This document shows positions 37,394-46,633 of a stretch of 64,000 nucleotides of DNA, piece by piece. The stretch comes from Anaerocolumna jejuensis DSM 15929. GTDB lineage: Bacteria; Bacillota; Clostridia; Lachnospirales; Lachnospiraceae. How positions within the stretch are numbered: the first letter of the stretch is position 1; the number at the start of each line of letters is the position of its first letter. Location: the NCBI RefSeq assembly GCF_900142215.1, contig NZ_FRAC01000026.1, positions 32,671 through 96,670 on the forward strand, written 5' to 3'. The position numbers were made by a program, and so were the translations under genes. The notes below the pieces were generated by a model, which saw only the letters and a program-made list of their open reading frames with translations, searched no databases and was not told the DNA's origin.

Positions 37394-38317
37394 ATGAAAA
37401 AAGAATCGATACATATTAAAAAGAAACGTAATTTTGCAGTTCGGCTGAAAAACATGACTCCCATAGATATTCTGTATCAGATCTTTGTCTATGTTACAGT
37501 GACCGTTTTCGCCCTTATCTGTTTATATCCCATATTATATGTATTTGCCATTTCCATTACTCCCTATGCGGAATATCTGGAAAACCCGCTTAAACTAATT
37601 CCCGGTAAACTTGATTTATCGGCCTATTATAAATTGCTGCATTTGCCGTTAATCTATTCCGGTTACCGGGTAACCATATTCATTACTATAGCCGGAACCC
37701 TATTAAATATCATATTGCTGTGCATAACAGCATATCCCCTGTCTAAAAAAGATTTAAAAGGCAGAAATGTTATCTTAGCTCTGATTACCTTTACCATGTT
37801 TTTTAACGGAGGCTTGATACCGAATTTTTATATTATCCGCAGTCTTTATTTATATGATACCATATGGGCTTTAATTCTGCCCGGATGTCTTGGAGCCTAT
37901 AATCTGATTTTAATGAAGAACTTTATATCCGGTATCCCTGCCAGTCTGGAAGAGTCGGCTTATATAGACGGGGCCAACGAGTTTCAGGTGTTATGGAGAA
38001 TTATTGTTCCCCTGTCCAAGCCGGCCATTGCAACCTTTGTAATCTTCCATGTAGTAAGCCAGTGGAACTCCTACTTTAATGCAATCATATATACCTCAAA
38101 GCGAAGCTTATGGCCTTTAATGCTGGTTTTACGTGAAATGGTAGTAGATGACGGTATGGCACTGGCAAATCAGTCCACCGCGGCGGATTCCCTGACTAAT
38201 CCCTATACCTTAAAAATGGCCACCATCATTGTCTGCGTGCTTCCAATATTATGTATCTACCCTTTTATGCAGCGTTACTTTACCAAGGGCTTATTAGTGG
38301 GTTCTGTAAAAGGATGA
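37394..38317 (+). CDS. sugar ABC transporter permease, YtcP type
   Basis: 307 residues, six helices (first ~35-60). EAA coupling loop LEESAYIDGANEFQVLWRI, and the C-terminal signature KGLLVGSVKG typical of YtcP/AraQ-type permeases. Located 51 bases behind the LplB-type gene with AAGGAAGG before the ATG. Partner of the preceding permease and the LipO-type lipoprotein. Confidence 0.93.
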   Translation: MKKESIHIKKKRNFAVRLKNMTPIDILYQIFVYVTVTVFALICLYPILYVFAISITPYAEYLENPLKLIPGKLDLSAYYKLLHLPLIYSGYRVTIFITIAGTLLNIILLCITAYPLSKKDLKGRNVILALITFTMFFNGGLIPNFYIIRSLYLYDTIWALILPGCLGAYNLILMKNFISGIPASLEESAYIDGANEFQVLWRIIVPLSKPAIATFVIFHVVSQWNSYFNAIIYTSKRSLWPLMLVLREMVVDDGMALANQSTAADSLTNPYTLKMATIIVCVLPILCIYPFMQRYFTKGLLVGSVKG

Positions 38318-38405
38318 AATAGCCGGATTCCATATATGTAAAATACGATATAAAAAAGAAAGGATTGCCATAAAGGAAGGAATTCAAACTTCACTTTTTG
38401 GTGAT

Positions 38406-38421
38406 ACGGGCAGCCGCCCGT
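38406..38421 (+). promoter_or_regulatory. perfect hairpin just before the ribosome site of the second GH130 gene
   Basis: ACGGGC-agcc-GCCCGT, only two bases from GGGTGA, the probable ribosome site. Its stability could affect translation of the phosphorylase relative to the permeases. Confidence 0.4.
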
Positions 38422-38434
38422 CGGGTGAATTAAA

Positions 38435-39433
38435 ATGAGTATATTGTTACCGGAACTAAAATCCAGCTCTGTAATAACACGAGTAAACGCCGGTGAACCG
38501 GTTTTAAGTGCCAGGGATATGCCCTATGAGGCTGAGTGCATCTTTAATGCCGGAGTAGTAAAATACAAGAATAAGTATGTTATGGCATTCCGCAATGATT
38601 ATGATTATAACGGGAAAGGCGGCTTTCATAAATGCTTTATCGGATTAGCCTTCAGTGATGATGGTATAAAATGGGAAGTAAACAAGGAACCCTTTTTAAC
38701 AGCGGCAGATATCCATGACCCGGATGTAACCAGAGTTTATGATCCCAGGCTGACCGTAATTGAAGATTTATGCTATCTTTGCTTTGCCGTAGATACCAGA
38801 CATGGTGTCCGGGGTGGAATTGCTGTTACGAAAGACCTGAAAAGTATCGAAGTGCTGTCCTTAACTGCTCCGGATAACCGGAATATGGTTCTCTTTCCGG
38901 AAAAAATAAACGGAAAATATATACGCTTAGAACGTCCCTTTCCCGTTTATTCAAGAGGCGGAATCGACCGCTTTGATACCTGGATTTCCTTCTCACCGGA
39001 TCTTCGTTATTGGGGCGGTACAAGGCTCTTATTAGCAGTTGAGGATGTTCCCTATGCCAATGATAAAACGGGTCCGGGAGCCCCCCCAATCAGGACAAAA
39101 GCCGGATGGCTTACCTTATTCCATTCTGTGGATATTGACTGGACAAGAGGGAAAAACGGCTGGGAAGAAAAATGGCAGAAACGGTATTGTGCAGGAATCA
39201 TGCTATTGGATCTGAATGATCCTTCTAAAATAATCGGCTTATACAAAAAACCGTTAATTGCACCGGAAACCCGATATGAAACCGAGGAAGGTTACCGAAC
39301 AAATGTTATATTTCCGGGTGGTATGATTTTAGAAGAAAACGGTGAGGTCAAAATTTATTACGGTGCCTCCGACACGGTGGAATGCCTGGCAATTGCTAAT
39401 GTCGATGATTTAATTGCCCTTTGCCTTTCCTAG
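38435..39433 (+). CDS. GH130-family beta-mannoside phosphorylase, second copy
   Basis: 332 residues with the GH130 propeller: FNAGVVKYKNKYVMAFRNDY in the first blade, TRVYDPRLTVIED with the predicted catalytic D103, LFPEKINGKYIRLERP, GPGAPPIRTKAGWLTLFHSV, and a C-terminal YGASDTVECLA. Clearly different from the first copy (different start and loop lengths), as in loci that pair a mannobiose- with an oligomannan-phosphorylase. Third gene of the plus-strand operon, 117 bases after the permease. Followed by two tandem palindromic repeats, then a terminator. Confidence 0.9.
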   Translation: MSILLPELKSSSVITRVNAGEPVLSARDMPYEAECIFNAGVVKYKNKYVMAFRNDYDYNGKGGFHKCFIGLAFSDDGIKWEVNKEPFLTAADIHDPDVTRVYDPRLTVIEDLCYLCFAVDTRHGVRGGIAVTKDLKSIEVLSLTAPDNRNMVLFPEKINGKYIRLERPFPVYSRGGIDRFDTWISFSPDLRYWGGTRLLLAVEDVPYANDKTGPGAPPIRTKAGWLTLFHSVDIDWTRGKNGWEEKWQKRYCAGIMLLDLNDPSKIIGLYKKPLIAPETRYETEEGYRTNVIFPGGMILEENGEVKIYYGASDTVECLAIANVDDLIALCLS

Positions 39434-39447
39434 AAAATTTATTACAT

Positions 39448-39614
39448 TCATACTTGCTCCCAATGCATACCGCAGACAAGTCTGCGGTACTGCCATAAAT
39501 AATGGGGTGTGAAAGTGCTTTTCTTTCACACTTGCTCACATTGCATACCGCAGACAAGTCTGCGGTACTGCCATAAATAATGGGGTGTGAAAGTGCTTTT
39601 CTTTCACACTTGTC
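39448..39614 (-). repeat. tandem pair of the 78-bp palindromic coding-type repeat (copies A1, A2)
   Basis: Two almost identical units with a period of exactly 78 bases (start 39449 and 39527), then the first ~14 bases of a third. Each unit has a central perfect stem TACCGCAGAC-aa-GTCTGCGGTA and a second stem GTGTGAAAG...CTTTCACAC formed across the unit boundary. Read on the minus strand, the frame used in ribF and hisIE is open through both units (KCERKALSHPIIYGSTAD then LSAVCN). Intergenic here, between GH130 and its terminator. Confidence 0.9.
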
Positions 39615-39630
39615 CTTCTATCTGTTCTAT

Positions 39631-39672
39631 CTGCCGGATTAATTCTAAACTCATTTATCCGGCAGTTTTTTA
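39631..39672 (+). terminator. terminator of the GH130/permease operon
   Basis: CTGCCGGAT / ATCCGGCAG, 17-base loop, followed by TTTTTTATTG. Confidence 0.85.
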
Positions 39673-39751
39673 TTGAATTTGTACTGCTTCTTTACACCAC
39701 GAATTTTCTTTCTCATTCCAAATGGTAATGCTCATACAACAAGCCCACCCT

Positions 39752-40642
39752 CTACTCTTTGACTGACCCCATTACCATACCTGTGATAAGATATTTCTGT
39801 AGAAACGGATAAATCAGCAATAATGGTATAATTGCTACCATAATCTTGGCAGCATTCAAGTTCTTATTGGATAATTCAGCGGCATTGCCCAATGCTGCGC
39901 TGGAAGTACTTTGCCTTAGCAGTTCCTGCATGTCAACACGTAAGGATTGTATGTAGGTCATAATCGGATAATTTTTTACTTTTTGTATATAAATTAATCC
40001 TGCAAAGAAGTCATTCCAGTTTCCAACTATACTAAACAGGGCAATCGTTGCAATACTGGGCTTCGCACAGGGAACCAAAATTTTTGTAAGTACCTGAATT
40101 GGTGTGGAACCGTCAATAACAGCTGCTTCCTCTAAGGATTTTGGTATTCCAAGGAAGAAGTTCATAACAAGAATTACATTAAATATAGGCAATGCTCCAG
40201 GTAAAATAAGTGCCCATATGGAATTTAGCAATCCAAGATTTTTCACTAAAATAAAGCTGGGAATCATACCACCGTTAAATAACATGGCAAAAATCAATAA
40301 ATTCATATAAATATTGCGAGCCTTAAACTCCCTTTTAGTTTTCGTAAGGGGATATGCCATTAGTACACATAGGGAAACATTTAACAGCACTCCAAAGAAA
40401 ACCCTTATTACGGAGATTCCAAAGGAACGCCAGAATTGATTGTCACCTATTATTTTCTTATAGGCTGCCAAAGTAAAATCGATTGGCAATAAACCTACTT
40501 TATTGGCAGATACTGCTGCACCACTACTAAAGGATATGGCAACGATATTCCATAAGGGCAGCAAACACATTACTCCCAAAAGAAACACAACCGCATAAAT
40601 TATAATATTTCGAACCTTTGATGAAAAGCTTCTATTATCCAT
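39752..40642 (-). CDS. sugar ABC transporter permease, YtcP type (second system)
   Basis: 296 residues, six membrane helices; EAA loop LEEAAVIDGSTPIQVLTKI and C-terminal TGMVMGSVKE. Final gene of a minus-strand operon binding protein - LplB - YtcP. It starts 13 bases after the LplB gene with AGGAGG in the gap, so the two are co-translated in similar amounts. Distinct from the system at 36-38 kb. Confidence 0.93.
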   Translation of the reverse strand: MDNRSFSSKVRNIIIYAVVFLLGVMCLLPLWNIVAISFSSGAAVSANKVGLLPIDFTLAAYKKIIGDNQFWRSFGISVIRVFFGVLLNVSLCVLMAYPLTKTKREFKARNIYMNLLIFAMLFNGGMIPSFILVKNLGLLNSIWALILPGALPIFNVILVMNFFLGIPKSLEEAAVIDGSTPIQVLTKILVPCAKPSIATIALFSIVGNWNDFFAGLIYIQKVKNYPIMTYIQSLRVDMQELLRQSTSSAALGNAAELSNKNLNAAKIMVAIIPLLLIYPFLQKYLITGMVMGSVKE

Positions 40643-40655
40643 CCGGATATACCTC

Positions 40656-41558
40656 CTAAAATATCTTCCTGTCAGTAAATTTCTGCGTCAGACCATTTGC
40701 GCTCAGAAGTAATATCATGCCAACCAGAGAACGCAGCAAACCAACTGCAGAGCCAAAGCTGTACTGTCTTCCCACCAGACCAATCCGGTAAACATAGGTA
40801 TCCAGAACATCACCTGTTTCATACACCATCGGAGAATAAAGATTGAAAATCTGGTCAAATCCAGCACTTAAGATACTGGTAAGGCTCATTGCAGCCATCA
40901 ATAAGATAATGGGCATCATACCGGGGAGGGTAACATGCCACACTCTCTTCCACCAAGAGGCACCGTCAATAGCTGCCGCTTCATGCAGCCCCGGATCAAT
41001 AGCCGTAATTGCAGCAAGGTATATAACAGAGCTATAGCCAAACTCCTTCCAAACATCGGTTCCCACCATAAGTCCGGGGAAGATCTTGTTGCTTCCCAGA
41101 AAATTAATTTTTTCCATTCCAAAGCCAGCTAAAATCTGATTGATACTGCCATCCAGATTAAACATATTGACAACTACACTGGCAAGAACTACCCAGGATA
41201 GGAAGTGAGGAAGGTATACTATTGTCTGAACTGTCTTTTTAAAGAACTTTATACGGATTTCATTCAAAAGAATAGAGAATGCAATGGCAACAATGGTTCC
41301 CAGAATAATCTTACCCAAGGCAATACCCATCGTATTTCTTACAATTTTCCAGATATCCGGCAGTTGAAACATATAGGTAAAATGCTTTAATCCTACAAAC
41401 TTCGAATGAAAAAGTCCCTTTGCCGGAATAAAATCCTGAAAAGCCATAATGATTCCAATCATAGGGATATAACTAAATATAATTAAGAAAACCATTCCCG
41501 GAATCATCATTAAGTGATAGCTTCTTCCTGTACAGCTTAATCTGCTTTTCTTATTCAT
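40656..41558 (-). CDS. sugar ABC transporter permease, LplB type (second system)
   Basis: 300 residues, six helices; first helix at ~15-35 (MMIPGMVFLIIFSYIPMIG), EAA loop LHEAAAIDGASWWKRVWHV. It is separated from its binding-protein gene by 245 bases that contain a 188-bp inverted-repeat element. AGGAGG precedes the ATG. ATPase presumably shared. Confidence 0.93.
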   Translation of the reverse strand: MNKKSRLSCTGRSYHLMMIPGMVFLIIFSYIPMIGIIMAFQDFIPAKGLFHSKFVGLKHFTYMFQLPDIWKIVRNTMGIALGKIILGTIVAIAFSILLNEIRIKFFKKTVQTIVYLPHFLSWVVLASVVVNMFNLDGSINQILAGFGMEKINFLGSNKIFPGLMVGTDVWKEFGYSSVIYLAAITAIDPGLHEAAAIDGASWWKRVWHVTLPGMMPIILLMAAMSLTSILSAGFDQIFNLYSPMVYETGDVLDTYVYRIGLVGRQYSFGSAVGLLRSLVGMILLLSANGLTQKFTDRKIF

Positions 41559-41603
41559 GTCTTCCTCCTGCTTCTAAGGTAAAATCATACAACCTGAATT
41601 TAA

Positions 41604-41791
41604 GGGGCTGTTGCAAAATGATGCTCTGCGGAGTATAACTTTGCCATAATGCACTGTTTGACAGACAGATGATTTGAATGCTATACGCGAACATATTATG
41701 TACGATTTTAGCATACAAATCATGCCAGCTGTCGGTCAACCGGTGTGTGAGGCAGGTTATACTCCGCAGAGCTTTTTTTTGCAGCAGCCCC
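41604..41791. mobile_element. 188-bp MITE with ~36-bp terminal inverted repeats
   Basis: Left end GGGGCTGTTGCAAAA, four bases, then GCTCTGCGGAGTATAAC; the right end is the reverse complement with one change in the first 15 bases and 17 of 17 identical in the inner block. The first bases resemble the tips of IS6/IS26-like elements (which end ...CTGTTGCAAA). No coding sequence inside, no clear target duplication. It lies inside the transporter operon. Confidence 0.8.
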
Positions 41792-41803
41792 ATATGAACT
41801 TCA

Positions 41804-43501
41804 CTATTTAATTTGGTCCTGAATTTCTTTTATAATCTGTTCTCCGCCTTGCTTGTTCCATTGTGAAACAAAATCCTGGAATCCAGAATCTACAGGAGTG
41901 GCTCCTGTCACTATCTTAAGGAAAGTCTCCTCTTCCAGTTTATTCAGGTTAGCCATATTGGTTTTCATAGTGGCTGTTTCCACAGGAAAAACCGGTGTGA
42001 TAAAGTTAATCGTATTTGACTCCGTCATAGATTGTATTAATCCAATTCCCTTCATACGAGAATGATATCTTGCCCAGTCCGCAGTAGCAGCATTTGCTGA
42101 ATCGGCCAAATAGGCCTTTACACTTTTGATTACATTTTGGGATTCTACCGTTCTTGCGTCTTCGATCTTGATTTCGTCCTTTACACCTTTTTCGATATCC
42201 GCATAATCGTCCAGCAAAGAGGTTGAAGAGCTTATCTCTATATTAAATGGACGCGCTGTTCCATCTACAGCATTGTTGATGTAATTTTCTACTTCTGGAT
42301 ACTTTGCTACTTCTTCCGGTTTATATTTCATTGTATCATAGAACATATTTGCAATCTGTATTGCAATTTCCGGATGCTTAAAGCCTTTTCTTACAACAAC
42401 ACCTCCAACCACAGGGTTAATATGCTTCGTATTTACCTTGCCCTTTTCATCTTCAATGGCATAAGCCTCGAAGGTGGCATTTTTATCTAATTCACGAACA
42501 TTATTCAGCAGCCAGTCCGGCATATGCCACGGTCCAAATACAATACCAATTTGTCCATTGGTAAGTAAAGATGTGATGTCATCCCACGTTCTTGTACCAA
42601 GCTGGGGATCAATGATACCTTCCTTAAACCAATCGGCCGCCAACGAAAGTGCACTCTTCATTGGCTCTGAAGTAGAACCATATGACACCTGTCCATTGTC
42701 ATTCATCCATGTTCTTGGATATGCACCAAAAGCAGATGTAACTGCATTTATAGAATTTGCGCTTGAAGGGTCGTCACCGGTTAAATTGGGTGTAAATGCC
42801 ATTCCTACCGGATTCTGAGCCTTTCCAGGATTTTTCTCTAAGAACTCTTTTGCAATCATCTTAAGTTCATCTAATGTTATAATATGATTATGATCTGCGT
42901 CCACTTTAATCCCCAACTCCTGTAACCAGTCACTTCTAATCCATGCTTCTGTTGGTCCTGGATCCGGATCTGTAGCCGGAAGCATCATGATTTTACCGTC
43001 AAAAGTAATTCTGTCTAATGCTCTTCCATCAAAGGAATCAACTGCTTCCTTTAAAGTATCACTGGCATACTTATTCCACACCTCTGTCAAATCAGCAATT
43101 AAATCATTGTCTACCATCTCTTCTAATACCGCTTGATTTCTTATTGTCATCATATCCGGTAATTCTCCGGAGGATAGTGCAAGGGAAATCTGTGTATCAT
43201 AATCTGTACCATTTGCTTCAAACGCATCTTTAAGGTCAATGTTCAAAACTTCTTCTGCCCAACGAGTATATGCATTATCCTCATAAGTATCTCCATCCGG
43301 CAATTTCGGGTTTGCAGTTGTCATTCTCCCCAAAGTAACTTCGTATTTATCCGCTTTACTGTTTGTTCCGCTTTCTGTTCCTTCCTTCTTTGATGAATCA
43401 TTTTTCTGATTACTTTGACTACTGCATGCTGCCAAGGATACTACCATACAGCCAGTTAGCAGAATGCTTAGTAACTTGCTTCTTAATCCTCTTTTTTTCA
43501 T
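41804..43501 (-). CDS. oligosaccharide ABC transporter binding lipoprotein (second system)
   Basis: 565 residues: lipobox VSLAAC at ~22-27, Ser/Lys tether, then a long LipO-type binding fold with LALSSGELPDMMTI (~110), RSDWLQELGIKVD and the late FVSQWNKQGGEQIIKEIQDQ helix. First gene of the minus-strand transporter operon, divergent from the two-component system at 43.7 kb, which is thus its likely regulator. GGAGG precedes the start. Confidence 0.93.
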   Translation of the reverse strand: MKKRGLRSKLLSILLTGCMVVSLAACSSQSNQKNDSSKKEGTESGTNSKADKYEVTLGRMTTANPKLPDGDTYEDNAYTRWAEEVLNIDLKDAFEANGTDYDTQISLALSSGELPDMMTIRNQAVLEEMVDNDLIADLTEVWNKYASDTLKEAVDSFDGRALDRITFDGKIMMLPATDPDPGPTEAWIRSDWLQELGIKVDADHNHIITLDELKMIAKEFLEKNPGKAQNPVGMAFTPNLTGDDPSSANSINAVTSAFGAYPRTWMNDNGQVSYGSTSEPMKSALSLAADWFKEGIIDPQLGTRTWDDITSLLTNGQIGIVFGPWHMPDWLLNNVRELDKNATFEAYAIEDEKGKVNTKHINPVVGGVVVRKGFKHPEIAIQIANMFYDTMKYKPEEVAKYPEVENYINNAVDGTARPFNIEISSSTSLLDDYADIEKGVKDEIKIEDARTVESQNVIKSVKAYLADSANAATADWARYHSRMKGIGLIQSMTESNTINFITPVFPVETATMKTNMANLNKLEEETFLKIVTGATPVDSGFQDFVSQWNKQGGEQIIKEIQDQIK

Positions 43502-43641
43502 ACATTTCCTCCAATTTTTTGTTTTACTGCTCCCCCGAAATGATCATTTCTTTGTATTTAAGTATAGCGGTTACCCAAAACTTGAACAATATTAATATTT
43601 TCAGATTTATTGCACTATCTTCTTCACTTATGAATTGAAGT

Positions 43642-43671
43642 TGAGATTTTAAACTTTCCTATGCTATACTA
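43642..43671 (+). promoter_or_regulatory. sigma-A-type promoter of the response-regulator/kinase operon
   Basis: TTGAGA, 18-base spacer, extended -10 TGCTATACT; about 45 bases before the ATG. Lies in the divergent region shared with the binding-protein gene. Confidence 0.6.
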
Positions 43672-43717
43672 TGGTTAATGAAGCAGCTATCGGCTCATAT
43701 AATTTCAGGAGGTAACA

Positions 43718-44827
43718 ATGTACCATATTTTAATCGTGGATGATGAAAAGGATGAACGGAAAGTCATCCTTTTTCTGTTGAAAAAATTCAATATCGATCT
43801 TACAATGCTTTCCGCAAGTGACGGTATGGAGGCATATAGCATTCTAAAAAGTCAACCAATCGATATCCTGTTTACCGATATTCAGATGCCGCTTTTGAAT
43901 GGTCTGGAACTGGCTTCAAAGGCAAGAGAACTCTATCCGGACATTGAGATTATTTTCTTTAGTGGTCATGATGATTTCAATTATGCAAAAAAAGCACTTT
44001 TCCTGCACGCAGAAAATTATATATTAAAGCCTGTCAATCCCTTGGAATTAAAGGAAACCCTGGAAAAAGTCATGGGAAAATTAGAACATAGGGAAAATCC
44101 ATATGCTTCCTATGAGAACAGCATAAAAGAAAAATTTTATATACAAAATCCGCCGGAAGCCCCGGACTTTTCTGAAAGCGACGTGGAGGATTCTAAACTT
44201 CTTTCCGATATTGAACAGGCAATTTCATTAAAGAATCCAGGCAATTTAGAAGGAAGTATTACACATTTATTAGAAAAATATCAGAATGCCACCAGCATTT
44301 CCCATATTTATATCCGATACTTATGTACCTCCATATTGCAATACTTAACAAGTTATCTTTCTTCCAATGAACTGGATTTTCATGAAATCACAGAAAAAAT
44401 ATATACCTTTCGAAATTTTGGTGAAATCAGGAATTGTATTGAAGAATATCTACGAATAGTGCTGGTGCAGATGCAGCAGGATTCCCAAAATGCAAATCAA
44501 CCGGTTCAGTTAGTTAAGCATTATATCCGTACCCATTACATGGAAGACTTAAGCTTAAGCTGCCTTGCAGATAAAGTGTATCTGAGTCCTCAATATTTGA
44601 GCACTATGTTTTCCCAGACTACCGGAACCAGCCTGAATCATTACATACGGAATATACGCATTGAAAAGGCCAGGGAATTGCTTTTGACCACAAACATGAA
44701 GATTTCAGATATTGGAAAAGCTATCGGGTATTCCAATATTCCTTATTTTTGCAGGATCTTTCAAGAGGAACGCGGACAGTCACCGGAAAAATACCGTTTG
44801 AACAGAGGTGGTATGGAACCATGTTAA
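43718..44827 (+). CDS. YesN-type response regulator with AraC DNA-binding domain
   Basis: 369 residues. Receiver with D8/D9, phosphoacceptor D54 (LFTDIQMP) and K104 (YILKPV); a long helical linker; AraC double helix-turn-helix at ~265-365 with LSLSCLADKVYLSPQYLSTM and ISDIGKAIGYSNIPYFCRIFQ. Overlaps the kinase start by 7 bases (ATGTTAA), a sign of translational coupling. Likely activates the divergent sugar transporter. Confidence 0.95.
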   Translation: MYHILIVDDEKDERKVILFLLKKFNIDLTMLSASDGMEAYSILKSQPIDILFTDIQMPLLNGLELASKARELYPDIEIIFFSGHDDFNYAKKALFLHAENYILKPVNPLELKETLEKVMGKLEHRENPYASYENSIKEKFYIQNPPEAPDFSESDVEDSKLLSDIEQAISLKNPGNLEGSITHLLEKYQNATSISHIYIRYLCTSILQYLTSYLSSNELDFHEITEKIYTFRNFGEIRNCIEEYLRIVLVQMQQDSQNANQPVQLVKHYIRTHYMEDLSLSCLADKVYLSPQYLSTMFSQTTGTSLNHYIRNIRIEKARELLLTTNMKISDIGKAIGYSNIPYFCRIFQEERGQSPEKYRLNRGGMEPC

Positions 44828-46524
44828 AGAATATGAGTTATAAATATAAGATTCTATTGATTCTGCTGCTCATAGGACTGATACCGGTTATTTTAATCGG
44901 CTCCTTTTCCTATTATTTTATGCATGAGCAGGCAATTGATAAAGAAACCTCCTCCTTAAACAAGCTATTAGAGCAGGAAATCCAGAGCATGGATAATAGG
45001 CTGAACAGTTATCTCTCTTCTATTCAGATGATCGCCTGGAATAAGGGTGTCCGCTCTGTCTTATCCGGTCATTATACTGCCGTTTTCGATATGTATCTGG
45101 CATACCGGGACGTAATTGATCCGATAGTAACATCAGTACCTTCCATTGATAAGACAGTAAAATCCATAACAATCTATTCTGATACTTCCCTCAATCCCCA
45201 CGGCAACATTTTACTCCCTCTTTCGAAGGCTAAAAAACAGGAATGGTATTCAGCAAGCAGCTCCTTCACCTCTCCAACCTTTACCTTTTCTGCCGATTAT
45301 AAAAAATTATATCTGATATATAAGATTTTTTACTATGACAGCTCCTTTACCAATCTTATCTGCTTCACCATTGATTCCCAGGCACTTCTAGGTTCCTTGG
45401 AATCCCTTTATAGTGATTCTTATGGCGTGATGTTAAAACAGAAAGATCAAGCACTGCTTTTTAGCTATGACAAGGGTAAGGGTAAGAGCCAGGACCAATT
45501 AAATATCGCAGATACTCCGGAAACAGATTCCAAAACATTCTATGAGAATTATGTAATAGAATTCCGGTCTTTGACCTCTGTTCCATGGACATTGTACCTG
45601 TACCGCCCGACCTCTGTAGTGACCGCCCCCGCAAAACAGATAGCTTTCTTTGTTATCTTAGCTGTACTGCTTATTGCTATTATTATTGTAGGTTTCAGCC
45701 TGCTTCTTTCTGCGGCTATCTTCCGTCCCATTAAAGAGCTTTCTAACAATATGAAGCTCATTGAACAGGATAACTTAGAGATTACCGTATTTTCTGATTC
45801 CACCGATGAAATCGGAATACTGATACAGACATTTACCCACATGGTGGAACGGCTAAAATACCTTATTAATGAGGTACTACGTGGACGTATTGTCCAACAG
45901 GACTATGAATTTAAGGCTCTTCAGGCTCAAATCAATCCTCACTTTTTTTACAACTCCTTGTCATTGATCAACAGTAAGGCCATTTTAGCCGGGCAGGAGG
46001 ATATCAGCAGGATGGCACAGCTGCTGTCCACATTCTACCGAACCACGGTTAATAAAGGAAATAGTTTAACTACAGTAAAGGATGAGCTGAATAACATATA
46101 CTCCTATATAGATATCCAGCGTATTATGCGCTCTGATTCTTTCGAAGTTGTTTACGAAATTGATAATGGGGTTTTACCTTATAAGATGCCAAATCTCCTG
46201 ATCCAACCCCTTGTTGAAAATGCCATATTACATGGATTGGATTACAAGCTTACCTCTGATAAGAAGGTTTTAACTGTGTATGCTTATAAAGAAGATGACC
46301 TTGTGTTCCGTGTCATGGATAACGGATGTGGTATGTCGAAAGAAAAATGCCAGAATATTTTATCCAATGACAGTAACGGATATGGCATAAAAAATGTCCA
46401 CCAAAGAGTTCAGTTATACTATGGAGAGACATATGGTTTAACCTATACCAGCACCGTGGGGGTTGGAACCAGTGTCATATTACGGATAATGGCGGATGTC
46501 CCCAACCTGCCAGTCTCGTTCTGA
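44821..46524 (+). CDS. YesM-type sensor histidine kinase (second system)
   Basis: 567 residues from an ATG overlapping the stop of the regulator; the frame is open upstream but inside the regulator gene. Helices at ~12-32 and ~275-298 bracket an extracellular sensor; HAMP ~298-350; phosphorylation box QAQINPHFFYNSLSLINS, N-box QPLVENAILHGLDY, DNGCGM, and GYGIKNVHQRVQLYYG. Same family as the kinase at 0.7-2.6 kb but clearly diverged. Confidence 0.95.
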   Translation: MLKNMSYKYKILLILLLIGLIPVILIGSFSYYFMHEQAIDKETSSLNKLLEQEIQSMDNRLNSYLSSIQMIAWNKGVRSVLSGHYTAVFDMYLAYRDVIDPIVTSVPSIDKTVKSITIYSDTSLNPHGNILLPLSKAKKQEWYSASSSFTSPTFTFSADYKKLYLIYKIFYYDSSFTNLICFTIDSQALLGSLESLYSDSYGVMLKQKDQALLFSYDKGKGKSQDQLNIADTPETDSKTFYENYVIEFRSLTSVPWTLYLYRPTSVVTAPAKQIAFFVILAVLLIAIIIVGFSLLLSAAIFRPIKELSNNMKLIEQDNLEITVFSDSTDEIGILIQTFTHMVERLKYLINEVLRGRIVQQDYEFKALQAQINPHFFYNSLSLINSKAILAGQEDISRMAQLLSTFYRTTVNKGNSLTTVKDELNNIYSYIDIQRIMRSDSFEVVYEIDNGVLPYKMPNLLIQPLVENAILHGLDYKLTSDKKVLTVYAYKEDDLVFRVMDNGCGMSKEKCQNILSNDSNGYGIKNVHQRVQLYYGETYGLTYTSTVGVGTSVILRIMADVPNLPVSF

Positions 46525-46559
46525 GATACTTCCGATTGGAAATTCAAGATTGCAGCAGA

Positions 46560-46588
46560 TTGACACTGCCTGCTGATTGTGTTATGGT
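46560..46588 (+). promoter_or_regulatory. promoter of the MerR gene
   Basis: TTGACA (46560-46565), 17-base spacer, TATGGT. Ordinary spacing, i.e. not the 19-base spacer of MerR-activated promoters, so the regulator need not act here by DNA untwisting. Confidence 0.55.
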
Positions 46589-46633
46589 TAAGGAAATGTT
46601 CTTGTAAGTACAATAACTGGAGGAATTAATCCT

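Noticed and set aside
39448..39614. CRISPR array
   Set aside because: The two units are directly adjacent copies of the whole 78-base sequence, with no unique spacers, and similar units occur singly elsewhere, including inside genes.
41551..41793. 80-codon open frame across the MITE
   Set aside because: It follows the inverted-repeat element; composition not protein-like and no ribosome site.
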